A stretch of 64,000 bases of DNA from Allomyces arbusculus (Eukaryota; Blastocladiomycota; Blastocladiomycetes; Blastocladiales; Blastocladiaceae), in NCBI GenBank assembly GCA_027604705.1, contig JADHYV010000063.1, positions 1 to 64,000 on the forward strand, written 5' to 3'. Position 1 is the first letter of the stretch. The number at the start of each line of letters is the position of its first letter. Shown piece after piece: positions 32,966 to 45,214 of the stretch. The notes beneath the pieces are model-generated. The model saw only the letters and a list, made by a program, of their open reading frames with translations, had not been told where the DNA came from and searched no databases. Both the position numbers and the translations under genes were made by a program.

Positions 32966-34679
32966 GCAGGGACAAGCAGCTACCGAACAGGGGCAGCAAT
33001 GACGGCAGGCATGAGGCCCCAAGTAAGGTTGTTTGCCTCTGCGCGACCGCGAGGCCCTGGCACGATCGGGTGGACAAGATGTAGCAGAGTCGCGCGGCAC
33101 ACGCGCACCTGTCGCATCACGCCCATGTCTCGCCACTGCGCGTGGAACCCTTGACGATCTGGTCCGGCCGCAGCGTCAAGTGTGGAACGAAGCACTCGGC
33201 GTAGCATTTCATTGCCCGAAACCTCGCGTCCCGTTCGGTCAGAATCCGCAAGTACTCTGACCGAAAGTGAGGCGTTACTGGTGGCCCATCACCGCGTCCG
33301 TATTGTCGTTATTTCCGTGTCGTATGTCTTGGTTTTCTTTTGCCGTTTCCAATCTTTGCTGCCCATCATGTGTTTCCACTCTTTTGCCACTTCATTTTTT
33401 GCACACTCGTGTCACAAAGGGATATATACTCTCGAAGCTATCCTGCTGGCCCTCTCCACCCGTTTTATCGCTGCCCGACAGTCCATTAGATCATTTTGTG
33501 CCTTTGTTGGCCTCGAGAACCACTCGGCGCAGCGAGGAATTATGCGAGGGAAGGTATGAAGTTGGACGCTGAAGCAGGCTTCAGCTGCAGCACACTTAGT
33601 TCCCCTGGCGGCACAAGTCGCCCACGCGCGCGCCGATTGCGTCCCTGTCCAAACTGAACCCTCGCGAGCCCTCTTTGAGAGTAGTGGCTGCCAAGGCGGG
33701 CTGGAAGCGTACCCACGCGTCCACACATTGCGGTCAATCATCGCATCAATCGTCAAACGTCGGAGTGACTCGAAGACACTCGAATCGCTCGTCCGCGGCA
33801 ACACTCAACCCGCTGCTCGGCAGGCACAGGCGCGATCGAGCTGCAGTCATCAAGGCCAACGAGCCGCCATCGGATCAATCAGACCGCCGCGGCCATACTT
33901 CTGTTCGCTGCAGGACCGCCGTCAGCACCAACCACTTGCTGCCAAATCCTTCCAAGGAAAGATTACTGGCGCTTGACGTCCTCCTGGCCCCTTGGCCACC
34001 AACAATCGGCTCGACTTGCTGCTCTTGCTTGACGTTGAGCGCACCAGGCGCTCACGATGATCGGTTATGATGCGAAATTCGAGGGGAGAGTTGAGTTCAA
34101 GCGTGTTCGACAGCAACGTCGCTAGAAGCGGTGCCGCTTCGTGCATCCGTTCGAATGGTCCCATTTGCTCCCGCCAAATCGCGGCGCTGGCTGTAGCTTG
34201 CCCGAGCTTCCAGTCAGCTCACGGTCTTCAAAAGGAAGGCCCAACATTGAAGCACCATTGGGGGCGCGCTGTGGCACTTATTGGGAAGGTGAGGATGCTC
34301 CACGGAAGAGAGGCGCCCGCGCGGTGGAAGTCTTGCCAGTCTTTGCCTTGCCGATCCTTGGCAACGTCAGCCAAGCCGCCACCATTTTGTCGTTGGTGTC
34401 GTCGTCACGGATGATCAGACCGCCCCCTCGCCGCGCTATCGTGTTGCGCTGTTGTGTATTCGTCGCCCCCCGTCGAGCTCGCTGGCCCCTATAAACATGC
34501 GGTCCCCGCACCGCCCTTTCTCTCTTCACTAGCAACCGCTCCCGCCCAATCCTCTCCGCTTTGCAGAAACAAGTTCTCTCGCGCGCACCTCCCTCTTCCT
34601 TGCTCGTGGCTCCGATCCTCTGCCTTCGCTTGCGCACGAACGCGCTGAACCGACGGTGAAGCCCGCTTTCAACACGATC
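32966..34679. other. Intergenic between the duplicated DPBB genes
   Basis: No gene supported. The part from about 33703 is the second copy of the upstream duplicated segment; a TATA box lies at 34490-34495. Confidence 0.5.
34490..34495 (+). promoter_or_regulatory. TATA box of DPBB gene 2
   Basis: CTATAAA context followed by GCGGTCCCCGC, as in gene 1, 185-190 bp before ATG 34680. Confidence 0.65.
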
Positions 34680-37333
34680 ATGTCGCCAAAGTTGCCCGCC
34701 CTCGCCCTCGTGGCCTTTGCGGCGGTCCTTTTCGGAGCGCTCGACCAAGCCGCTGCCGCTCCAAAGCCGGCACGGTCGGGCTCGGCGCGCCTCGCGCAGT
34801 TTGACATGTCGCCGGTCTCGTCGCTGGCCAAGCGCGCCGTTGGCGACGGGACGTACTACTCGTATGTGTTTCTTTTCGATGATGGCGGCGTGGACATCCA
34901 AATTGAGCCCGAGACTGACTGGTCGCCGCCCCCTTTCGCTCGCCGGTGTAAATATGTAGCGTTGGTGCTGGTACGACGGATTTTATATTCTCGTGATTGG
35001 AGTGGAGTGGCCATCCGAACGCCGACCAACCACCAGGGACACCAATCGCTGCTGGCGTGGAAGTGCCACGCAACGAGGGATCCTGTGGTTGCGTGATCGC
35101 ATTCATGCGCGCGGTGATCCAGTGCTGGAGCGTGGGGGAGCACCTTCCTGGAATAGCGCTACAGTTTGGATTGGCGTGGGCTGCAGTGGCTGAACGCGCA
35201 TGCAGGATTCGATTGTTTAACTGATCCCATTTACCCCTGCGTGTCTCTCATCCTTTTCCAGGCCTTGGCGCGTGCGGTGAAATGCACTACGACGGCGAAT
35301 ACGTGGTTGCGCTCAACGACAAGGACTGGTATGGGTCGCCGTGCTTTACTTGCCTCGCCATCACGGCCAATGGGAAGGGCCCCTTGAAAGCCAAGATTGT
35401 CGACAAATGCCCGGGCTGCGCGAGCGGCGATCTCGACTTGTCGCCTGCTGTCTTTCAGTATTTCTACCCGCTGAGCGTTGGCCGGTTCCGCTTGGAATGG
35501 ACGTACACGTCGTGCGAAGCGGATCCGGTGCCCCAGCCGCCGCCTGCTCCAACGTCGGTTTACACGCCGCCGCCAGCCCCGACGCCAACGTATGTGCCGC
35601 CGCCAGTCTCGACGTCGACCTACGTGCCGCCGCCAGTCTCGACGTCGACCTATGTGCCGCCGCCAGTCTCGACGTCGACCTACGTGCCGCCAGCCTCGAC
35701 TTCTACCGATTCGCCACCGGCCGAAACGTCGTCCTACACTCCCCTGCCGTCGACCACGATCATCAGCACGCAATCGACCTATGCGCCGCCGCCGACCTCC
35801 ACTTCTACGGACGCACCACTGCCTACGACCACGACCACGCGCTCGCCCGAGCCGACGCAAGTCACGTCCACCAGTACGCCCGAGCCGACGCAAATCGCGT
35901 CGACCGGCACGCCGGTGCCTGTTTCAACCACCGCGAGCACGACCACGGTCACGCCAATCTCCACCTTGGACCCGCCCGCCTCGACCGCGGAATCGTCGTC
36001 CACTAAGCAGGAGACGCAGATCTCGACCTACACGTCGCTCCCCACCCAGTCGCCGACTGTGAGCTCAGCGTCCACTGCGCAGCAGACTGCTACCTCGTCC
36101 AGTATCGCATCGACCGACTCCACCGTGTCCACCGGGCAACAGGACGCGACGTCGTCGGCTTCCTATTCGTCCACCGTCCTGCAGCAGACCGTGACCTCGT
36201 CCACGGCGGTGCCCGTGCCCGAATCGACAGTTACCACGGTCCCGTCGTCCGTTGAGCAGCAAACAACGATTAGCACGGCCTCGCCGTCCGCCACGGAGCA
36301 GCAGAGCTCGACGAATGCGCCAACATCGTCTACGGAGCAACAGATCACGACCTCTGCTTCGGCCCCCGCGCCGACCTCCACCAGCGAGCAGCAATCCGCA
36401 ACCTCGTGGCCCAACGGGAAGCCGGCAACGACCTCGTCAACCACAGCGCCAGCCCCGTCCTCCTCGACTGATCAGCAGACCGTGACCACGTCGCCTACCG
36501 TATCAACCTCCACCGAACAGCCGCCGTCGACGTTTTCCGAATCGACCTCGTGGTCGACTGCGTGGAGCACGTCCTTCTCCACTGAGCAGCATTTCTCGAC
36601 CTCGTGGTCGACCGCTTGGAGCACGTCGTGGTCCACCCAGCAGCAATTCACCACCTGGTGGCCGAACGGGCCGCGGCGCACGACCTCGTCGGCTGCCCCG
36701 TCGGCAACGTACTCGGCTCCTGAACAGCAGTCGTCTTCGTCTGTGACGGACGCTCTGACGCAAAACGACGCGCCATCGTCCACCTCGTCGGTTCCTGCCG
36801 TGACATCGGTTTCTAGTCCGGTGCCCGTGCCCGACATCACGAGCTCGGCCTCGACGCTGCCCACCGCGTCCGAGCAGCCGTCCGTGACGGTGCCAATCCC
36901 GACAGTCACGTCTTCGCAGCAGACCTCGGGGCCAGCTACACCGACGACCGAGACGACCGTGCAGCCGCCGGTCGTATCTTCCACCGCATCGAGCGCTGCT
37001 CCCGTCGCGGCCCCTTCGACTGACGTACCCGCTTCGACCTCGACGGCACCCGTCGCGACCGGCAGCGCATCGACTGCACCTGTCGTGACCAGCAGCGCGT
37101 CGGCAACCGTAGGGGTGCCTGTTTCGACTGCCAGCCCGGCCGCGACCAACGGGCCGGCCTCGACCAACAGTGACTACTACGACCCCAGGACTGCGACCAA
37201 CCCCTACCTCGAGTTCCTCACGGACCCGGTCTACTCGGCGAACCTGTCGCTCGCGCAGCGTATCATCGCCGAGCAAATGGCAGCCGAGTGGGAAATTCAG
37301 CACCAGCGCGATCTTGGCCGTCGCACAGACTAA
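34680..37333 (+). CDS. Secreted double-psi beta-barrel (RlpA/expansin-like) protein 2
   Basis: Exons 34680-34861, 34960-34970 (11 nt) and 35262-37333, giving 754 residues. An upstream in-frame ATG at 34656 is possible, but 34680 (MSPKLPALALVAFAAVLFG) aligns with gene 1 and gives a compact signal peptide. The same LAKR site follows. The DPBB domain reads GTYYSVGAGLGACGEMHYDG, WYGSPCFTCLAITANG and VDKCPGCASGDLDLS. The Ser/Thr/Pro linker is about 530 residues, over twice that of gene 1, and includes four STSTYVPPP-type repeats. The conserved tail is YDPRTATNPYLEFLTDPVYS, then EQMAAEWEIQHQRDLG. Probably cell-wall associated; no GPI signal or transmembrane segment at the C terminus. Confidence 0.87.
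34960..34970 (+). other. 11-nt microexon of DPBB gene 2
   Basis: CGTTGGTGCTG between TGTAG and GTACGA. It differs from the gene 1 microexon only in the first base (the codon's third position) and restores GTYYSVGAGLGACG. Confidence 0.85.
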
Positions 37334-38372
37334 GCGCGAGCACGGGTGTTTGATTGACAGTGGTGGTGGCAAGTATGCGCGGTCCGAGTATGGTTGGTTG
37401 GCATGACATGCCCAACCACGATTTCTCGTCTCCACCGGCGCAGCGTGCGACGGCGCGTCCGTTGCATGGACGCGCTCCACTCTTGGATCCGGCCGCGTTG
37501 CTTGATTCAATTTGGTCGCGACGCGATGCGCAGATCCTCGCGGCGTCGTGCGTCGGACCGTGCGGATGCCTAGGATGGCGCCGATCACGGTCATTGCATC
37601 GATGCGCTCTGTTGCACCCAAGCTGCTGAGTGAAGAGTGAGCCCGCTCAACTTGCGGACTTACTGCCGGTTTGCCGTTTGCTTTTTGGCTGCATTTCCTT
37701 CTCCACGCTGTGCTGTTGCTGCGCTGTTGTTGTGCTGTGCCGTTGCTACGTTACTCTTCCCTTGCCCACCCTGCTCATTTCTGCCCATCTCCATTTTCCA
37801 TCGCATTTCCAATGAACATGGCGTATTTCAACGCAAGAACCCAGATCGACACTTTGTACCTACATGTTCCCATTGCAGGTGTTTTGCGTTTTGGGCAACC
37901 GGCCACGTTGCGCTGATAGTTTGAGCATCAAACGAGCAACAGTCCATGATCTGCTGATAATTTAGCCTCGAACCGTCCGAAACAGCAAGAAAAGATGATC
38001 AAACTATTATCGAAACAAGGTGGAGAATCTCCATGGAGATGGCGCCACGAGTTCCTCCCCACTGCTTGATGACGCCCGTGAATCCCGACTTGCGCTATGT
38101 GCCTGCGTCTGCTCAAGCCATCTTCCTCGCTCGCAATGCAGAGATGCGCACGCTGCCGTCGATGCGACTGCATTGCGGCTCGACAGAACGCGCTCAGCTA
38201 GAGTTCAATGGGTTCAACGCCGGCTTCATTCTTGCCCAAATGAGCGAAATCACGAAATCGAACAGCACACGCCAACTCCATCCTCCCTCAAATGCCTCCC
38301 GCAAAGCGCAAAGCGCCCGAACCCATGCACGATCAACGAAACTAATCGGCAACACACTAATCTACCCACAAC
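37334..38372. other. Intergenic between convergent DPBB gene 2 and USP gene
   Basis: About 1 kb with no supported gene. T/C-rich tracts near 37640-37800 may belong to the 3' UTR of the plus-strand gene. Confidence 0.45.
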
Positions 38373-41320
38373 TTAGTGCCCTCGCCCGCGCCCACGACCG
38401 CCGCGACCCCCACGGCCACCCCGTCCACCACGGCCCCCGCGTCCGCCGCGCCCACCCCCACGCTTAAACTGCGGCCGATCCGGCCTCGGTTTCGGCGACG
38501 GCGTCGGGATATTCCCCGCCTTGATCATCTGGAACGCGGCATTGAACTTATCGCGGTGCCCGCCGGCCTCGCGCATACTCGCATCCTGCGCCTTGGCATT
38601 CGCGCGCACCTTCTTGGTCTTGCCGCGGTCGTAGTCAGCGTCGTACTTGTCGGGCCGTTTGCGTTTACCCTGCTGGCTCTTGAGCTGCTGGTCAAGATAG
38701 CTGCGCGCGTACCGCGCTTCAACGGCCTCGCGCGCGTCCTCGGGCTTGTCGACGGCAAGGGACCACGCGGACGTGTTGTCGGCCGACTTGGGGTCAAACT
38801 TGACGAGCGTCTTGGCGGGCTTGCCGGGCGACGACGAGGTGGGTTTGGACTTGTTAGATTTGGCGGTCACAGCTGCGAAGGCCGCAGCGAGCGCAGGCGA
38901 GAAGTTGGGTGCAGCGGCGGGCTGCGGCGCGATCGATGCCTTGTCCTCCACTTCCTCGTCGTCGTCGCTGTCTGACTGCGTAGCACGGGCCTTGGAAGCT
39001 TGTGCCGGCTCGTCGTCCGAGTCGTCATCGTCGCTCGAGTCCGACGAGTCCGACGCAGCCGTCGCGGGCTGTGCCCTTGCGGGAGATGCCGACTTGCGCG
39101 GTGCTGGTGCGGGTTCCGCATCCGAGTCCGTCTCGGGGGGAGTCACCGTCGCCGCAACCAGCGCCGCGGCCGTTTTCTTCTTCTGCTTGAGCAACCCGAC
39201 CACTTCCTCTTCCTCGTCCCTTTCGTCTTCGTCGGAACCGGCCTCGCGCAGCTCCTTGGCCGTCGCCTCGGCATCGGACATGCGCTTGGCCAGCTTCCCC
39301 TTGACCCTCTCAACAATCGCGGCCTCGACCTTGGCCTTGAGCGCGGCGCGCGGCGGCGCGTCCATGAGATCGTCGAGCGCGTCGTCGGGCACGACAATGT
39401 TGCGCTTCATCCACCGTAGCGCAAACATCTGCTTGTCCTGCGCCGACAGCGGGCCCTTGGCCTTGGCGTGTAGCTTGAGGGCTTTGAGGAGTCGGACCTT
39501 GTCCTTGGCCGATAGCTCTTTCACGCGCGGCAGCTTGGCCGGGCGCTTGCGTGCCGGCACGGTCACATCCGAGTCACTCCCGCTCTCGTCTTCATCGTTA
39601 TCGCGGTCACGCGGCACGGGGGACCCGGGCTCGGCGACAGCGCGCTCAGGCGACGGCGAGACGGACGGCGGCGGCGTGAGGATCCCGGCGGCCTTGCCGA
39701 CCTTGCCCTTGGCGGCGGTAGCGCCGGACGTCAGGAACCCGCGCTCGGTCATGAGCAGGTCGTCGACCGTGTAAAACAGGAGGTAGGCATTCGCGCTGAG
39801 CACGGTACTCTGCGACACTTGGCTCACGCGCTCGTCGTTCATTTCAAACCAAATGCCGTTGGCCGCCTTGACGTAAGAGTAGTAGTGTCCGCCGTGTGCG
39901 CCGCCGCTGTGCACGATCACGGCCTGCAGCTGGTAAGTGATACGCTTGCCGTTGGTCGTGGCCGAGCCGGGTGCCGGAATACGGCCTTTCTTACCCTTGC
40001 CCTTGCCCGACGCTCCGTGGTCGCCGACCGACGCGGTCATGTAGGGCGTCAGGTTTAGTTCGGCCTCGAACGCGATCGGGCGATTGATCTTAACGCGGCC
40101 GCGCGAGCCGTACGCGAACCGCTTGAGCTGCAGGCACAGGACGGCCGGCGCCTGGTGGAAGGTCATGCGCTTGGATGCGTTCACTTTTTGCTTGCATCTA
40201 CGGCCGCGGAGCAGACCACGTCAGGCATCGATCGCGAACGCCAGAGAACCCACAAAGTGGCAATTCGTACCCGTCACACTTCCACTCATTGCCCGTGCAT
40301 AGCACCTCCGGGCTCGTGTACTTTTGCAGCGCCTCCTCGACCGAGTTGACGCCCGACGGGATCTCGAGCGCCGGGGCCAGCTCCATGCTGAATGTCTTGG
40401 ACGAGTAAGGGCACCGTGGGCACCGCACGTTCGATTGGACCCACCCGCCCATGATCTGGTGCAGCGCCGTCGTGCACTTAGACGCGTAGTCGAGCTGGAG
40501 TCTGAAGAGGGCGATGGCTTCGCGGTCAATGCTCTACTCGCTCGCCGGAGGAATCGGCGAAAGAGACGCACGACTTGAACGGCGCCAAAAGACCCGTCTC
40601 CACCTTCTCCAACAGCTTGCACATGAACTCGTGCGCGTCGGCCTGGCGGTACGGCGTGAACTCGCGGCCTATCTCTACATTGCCACAAGACAATCAGGCA
40701 CCCGTTCACTCTTCATCCACTTCGTGCGCGTGTGGCGGCGACGTACTCTGCAACCGCTGCAAGATCTGCTTCGGGTTCACGACACGCGTGCCGCTATGCA
40801 TCGTCTTGTGCAAGTCCTCGAGAATGCACAGGTAGCACTCGCGCTTGCTCGAGCCTGCCACACACTCCAAAAATTAGCGCCACTTTCGCGCGCGCCTGAC
40901 GGTGTCAGTCGGGCCAAACGACGTACACGTTGCCGAGTGCGCGCGCGTGCGGAATAGATTGGCGAGTGGCGGCAGCGACAGGAGCGCCTGTAGCGTCGAG
41001 TTGCAATAGCACGAGTTGCCGCCATTGCGCAGGCCCGCGGCCGCACGGCTGATCTCAGTGTGCTTGAGGGCCAGCTGCGATTTCGGGAAGAGCACGCGGA
41101 CGGGGACCGGTTGGCCGTCGCCAACGTCGGTCGGTTCGGTACTTGCCGCGACGGGCGAGGTAGCGGCGCCGTTGTTTCCGGACGCGGCGGTGGATTTGGT
41201 GCCAATCGGACGCGATTCCTTGAACAGGATGGGTTCAGCAAACGGGCACACTGTCTTGCGGCGGCCGGAGAGGAGCGACGTGATCCCGCTGCCGCCTGGT
41301 GCGGGCTGCGTGGGGCCCAT
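38373..41320 (-). CDS. Ubiquitin-specific protease, USP36-like, with RGG tail
   Basis: Five exons: 41320-40927, 40854-40747, 40674-40572, 40501-40271 and 40197-38373, giving 886 residues. The C19 peptidase fold runs from about 90 to 420: Cys box GLRNGGNSCYCNSTLQALL (Cys104), QADAHEF box, a zinc-binding CPRC...CDGC pair, LQLKRFAYG, His box VHSGGAHGGHYYSYVK (His383) and FEMNDERVS with Asp401. It hydrolyses ubiquitin-protein bonds. After the catalytic domain come acidic/Ser-rich low-complexity sequence, basic KRPAKLPR-type patches and a C-terminal GGRGGRGG tail. Domain order and basic tail resemble nucleolar USP36/Ubp10 enzymes; the exact orthologue is not certain. Introns are 70-73 bp and every junction restores a USP motif. 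It is divergent from BRX1. Confidence 0.92.
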
Positions 41321-41831
41321 GGTCGTTGGTTGGGTGGCCGGGGAGCGAGATACAGGCTTGGTGATAAGAGGCGAGAAGACCGAGGAAGGAAGAGGTGCCG
41401 GCTCCAGCGGCGGCGACAGCTGGTTCAGAGAGCGATCGGGTGGGTGGGGCGGTTCGAGAGCTTGCCTGTCCACCGTGGAAGTGTTGCGTGCGAAGGTCGG
41501 TGGAGTGTGCGTGGGTCCTCGCGGGCCACGGTGATGTGGTGGTGCTCTTGTTCGCCTTGTCGGTGGCGACACGGCGACGCTGCAAACGTACTTGTTGATT
41601 GAGCCACATGACACGTTGCACTGTCTCTCATGCCAGCGTCTCCCACCCCTTGCTGCCCAGGAAGCAACCACCAACGTGACAGCACCGGACCAGGACGCAC
41701 GGTCTGTGCCGCCTTGGTGATCGCCGCGTTGGGTGTCGACCTGCATTCCACACCGTTCATCACCCACCATCGCGACGCGACGCCCAGCCAGCACCACGAC
41801 AAGCAGCAGCACCACGACAAGCAGCAGCACC
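41321..41831. promoter_or_regulatory. Shared promoter of the USP36-like gene and BRX1
   Basis: 511 bp between divergent ATGs (41320 minus, 41832 plus). No TATA box seen. Near the BRX1 side, GCAGCAGCACCACGACAA is repeated directly upstream of the ATG (about 41800-41830). Confidence 0.55.
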
Positions 41832-43080
41832 ATGAGCGACGTTTCCGACCACGACCGCCCCATGTCCGAGGCCTCCGACTTTTCCGACGAGGAAGAATTC
41901 GACCTTTCCGACGCGATGCCGATGCTTAAGCTGGGCGCCGGCAAGAAGGCGCTGCTGCAGCGCGCGGCTGCCGAAGCCGAAAACGACGAGGATGAGGACG
42001 ACGAGGAGAACGAGGAGGACGGCGACCACGAAATGAGCGGAGACGAGGCCGACGCACAAGTCGACGACGAGGACGACGAAGACGACGGCGAGGAGGGCAA
42101 GGACGGACCCATCAGCTGGAACCGCCGCGTCAAGCAGCGCGTGCTCGTGTGCTCGTCGCGTGGTATCAACCATCGGTAAACTTGCTCATGCGCGCACACA
42201 CATTGCGACACCCACCGACTTGATGTTCCAGTCGCTGACTTGAGCTGCGATGGATCGACTAGGCAACGGCATCTGCTCCAGGACCTCGTGACTCTGCTCC
42301 CGCACTCGAAAAAGGAGAGCAAGCTCGGCCAAAAGAAGAACCTCGGGACCTTGAACGAGATTGCCGAACTCACGAGCTGCAACAAGGTCATCTACCTTGA
42401 GGCGCGTCGCGGCACCGACACCTACATGTGGCTCTCGCACGCACCAAATGGCCCGTCAATCAAGTTCCAGGTGCTCAACAGTACGTGACTCCGCGGCACG
42501 CGACCTGTCCACCCGCTCGATTGCTCATCTCTAACGCGCCGCACCAATCGTAGTCCACACCATGGACGAGCTCAACATGACCGGCAACCACCTGAAGGGC
42601 TCGCGGCCGATCCTCTCCTTTGACGCGGCCTTTGACGCGGCGCCGCACACGCGCGTGATCAAGGAGCTCTTGACGCAAACTTTCAACACGCCCAAGGGCC
42701 ACCGCAAGTCGAAGCCCTTCTTTGACCACGTCATGGCGTTTACCTGGGCCGATAACAAAGTGTGGGTGCGCAACTACCAGCTCACGGAGACCGCTGCCGC
42801 CGGCACTCTCTTCAAGCCCAACACGACGAACTCAGACGTGTCCTTGACCGAAGTCGGTCCGCGATTCGTGCTCGACCCGATCAAGGTCTTCCAGGGGTCG
42901 TTTGGCGGGATCACGTTGTGGGAGTCGGCGACCTACTTGACGCCCGCGGCCGTGCGCCGCGCCGAGCGCGCCGAGGTGCAGAGTAAAGTTGCGGGCAAGG
43001 AGGCCAAGAAGGTCGATTTGCTCACCAAAAAGAAGGACCTGGCCCTGCCCAAGGACCCGTTGGCCGATGTGTTTGCGTAG
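41832..43080 (+). CDS. BRX1: Ribosome biogenesis protein BRX1 (Brix domain)
   Basis: Exons 41832-42175, 42263-42480 and 42554-43080, giving 362 residues. BRX1 is a nucleolar factor needed for 60S subunit assembly. The first 95 residues are highly acidic (runs of Asp/Glu). The Brix domain begins WNRRVKQRVLVCSSRGINHR and runs through LLPHSKKESKLGQKKN, NEIAELTSCNKVIYLEARRG, YMWLSHAPNGPSIKFQVLN and TMDELNMTGNHLKGSRPILS to GPRFVLDPIKVFQGSFGG. The C terminus is Lys-rich. Both introns are short, and their junctions (HRQRHLL and VLNIHTM) match the family without gaps. Confidence 0.96.
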
Positions 43081-44215
43081 ATTTTGGTCCAGTGGACGTG
43101 TGTCGGGCGTGTAAATCCAAAAATTGATCCTCCTTTTTTTTTCTGTCTTTGGCCAGTGGCACAAACGGCCGCCCCGTGCAGTTTGTAGTTCGCTCATCTT
43201 TATGGTCAAGCATCCCCCTCACCGCTCATACTCCTCCAATCGCCGATGATTCTTCGCCAGCGAGGAAGTTTTTTCCTCGTGGATTCCCGTCCGTCTGCAG
43301 AAAACACAAATTCGTGAGCAAGCCGACCCGACCCAGCAAATGATCGGGGAAAGCCGCATCACCTCGAATCCATACATTCTGATGTTTCTAATGCACAGGA
43401 GATGACCATCAAATCCCAAGATACAACGATTTATCAAACCCGATACGATGAATAACGACAACAATCACCACTACGCCAGCAACGACCACATCGACAACGC
43501 GCGCAGTGCGCGCACGACCGGCGTGAACAGCACCAATAACCATGCTGCCCGCCGAAAACGCCGGACAATTGACCAACAAGGCGCCGAAAATGTGGCCGCT
43601 AATCTTGCCGGTCGCAGTCGGTCGGTCGCCAAACTAGTGGTGGGTGGCGATGAATCGTCAGCTCGCCGCGTTCGCGACATGAAACGAAGCAGTGAGACAA
43701 GCCCACGAACCGACAGCGTCGTGGCGCATCGTGATGCCTGGCAACGAGAATGCAGCGAGCCAAACTACACAAAGAGACTGTCAAAAGTGTAAGCCACCAG
43801 CGAAGGAACCGAGAAAATCGAGGAAATGACAGAACGTACAAAATGAAAACACAACCAATTCGCAACCAACCAACATGCAGGACACTCACTCAAATCAAGG
43901 GAAAGCATTACTCACAGCTCACGTCGGCTTGCAACAACTCACAGGCGATCTCTCCGCTTTGCCGACGAATTCCGCGCATTTTGATCAAGGCCCTCTGTGA
44001 ATTCAGTGTCCGCGCTTGCATTCACTCTCAATCAACTTGGAGTTTTCATCCGCATGGCACGAATCAGCTTGGTTCGCGGCTCTTTCAGCATCTCGAAGCG
44101 AACTTGCAGCTGTCAAGCGATCCAGCCTTGCTCTCGAAATCGAATGGCAGGCGCAAACTCGGCGCGCGATCACAGAGTCTTGGCATCCATCAAAAACATT
44201 GACTGTCGCACGCAT

Positions 44216-44590
44216 CGTAAAACATGCACCAGCGTCACGCTGGGGGGTGGGAGAGGTTGGAGCACATCGCGAAGAAAAAACATGCACCAGCAGCATCATG
44301 CTGGGGGGGGGGGGGGCAGCCAGGTCTCAGTGTCGTGTCGGCAGAGCCGTACATCATTGCCATGCTCGATTCAGCATGTGCGTATCCGTTCGGCGCGAGG
44401 AGGGATGGTTCAGCACACACCACGAAGAAGAAGCATTGGCAGACGGCTTCAACAGGAATCGCGTGGAGTCGAAGCATCTGTCAACAGTGTCGCCGTACAT
44501 CGCAGCATCAATATCGCTGGGATGGTGGATGAGTTGACGGTCCGCGCGAATATAAAACATGCACCAGCATCTCCATGCTGGGGGGACAGG
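44216..44590. repeat. Three dispersed hairpin repeats
   Basis: AAAACATGCACCAGC occurs three times, each followed within 12 nt by its inverted partner GCTGG and a G run. The palindromic cores are at 44229-44243, 44287-44304 and 44564-44582. The third is a perfect 7-bp stem (CCAGCAT/ATGCTGG) with a 5-nt loop. Confidence 0.75.
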
Positions 44591-45166
44591 CGACGAGTCG
44601 AGGGCTCCAGCGATCAGCATTCACGGCGTGATGCGGTGTTGTATATCATCTCGAGTATCGCGCCGGTTCGGTGGGGTGGGGGGTAAGGGGGGAGGGGGGG
44701 GAACCCCCGCTTTCGGCTCGCTTTATGTCACTTTGGGATTAATGGCGATTTTTCTAAGACCGTGCGCACGATCCGCGTCGTTAGTCAGTGCCCGAGAAAA
44801 GGTCGCCTTAACGAGCGGGCGAGATTGGTGGGTGCATACATAAAGGCGTTTTGGGCGTGTGGACTCCCCTGTTTCGTGACGTCAAAGAGAAATTGGATGG
44901 GTGATGGTTCGACCGGGAAGAGCGAGAGTCGAGAATGGGGTGATGGTGTTGGTGATGAGCAGTGTGGGGGAGCCGACGCCTTTATGGCCGGCGCTTCGAG
45001 CCGGCGCTCTGATGGTTGGTGGTTGGGAATGCATCAAAACTTCTTAAGAGCGCTTCCAAATCTGGAATCAGCGGTGATGGCGTGGAAGGACTGACGTGGG
45101 CGAAGCGCAGGCTGGCTCTTAGCGGCGTTGCAAATGATGTGGTGGGAGCAAACTGACTTGGTTGGT

Positions 45167-45214
45167 CACAGGGCTTCGCCCACAGGGCCTCGCCCACAAG
45201 GCTTCGCCCACAAA
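45167..45214. repeat. 14-bp tandem repeat, three copies
   Basis: CACAGGGCTTCGCC, CACAGGGCCTCGCC and CACAAGGCTTCGCC lie at 45167-45180, 45181-45194 and 45195-45208, followed by CACAAA. Each unit contains GGC..GCC and could fold back. Confidence 0.8.
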
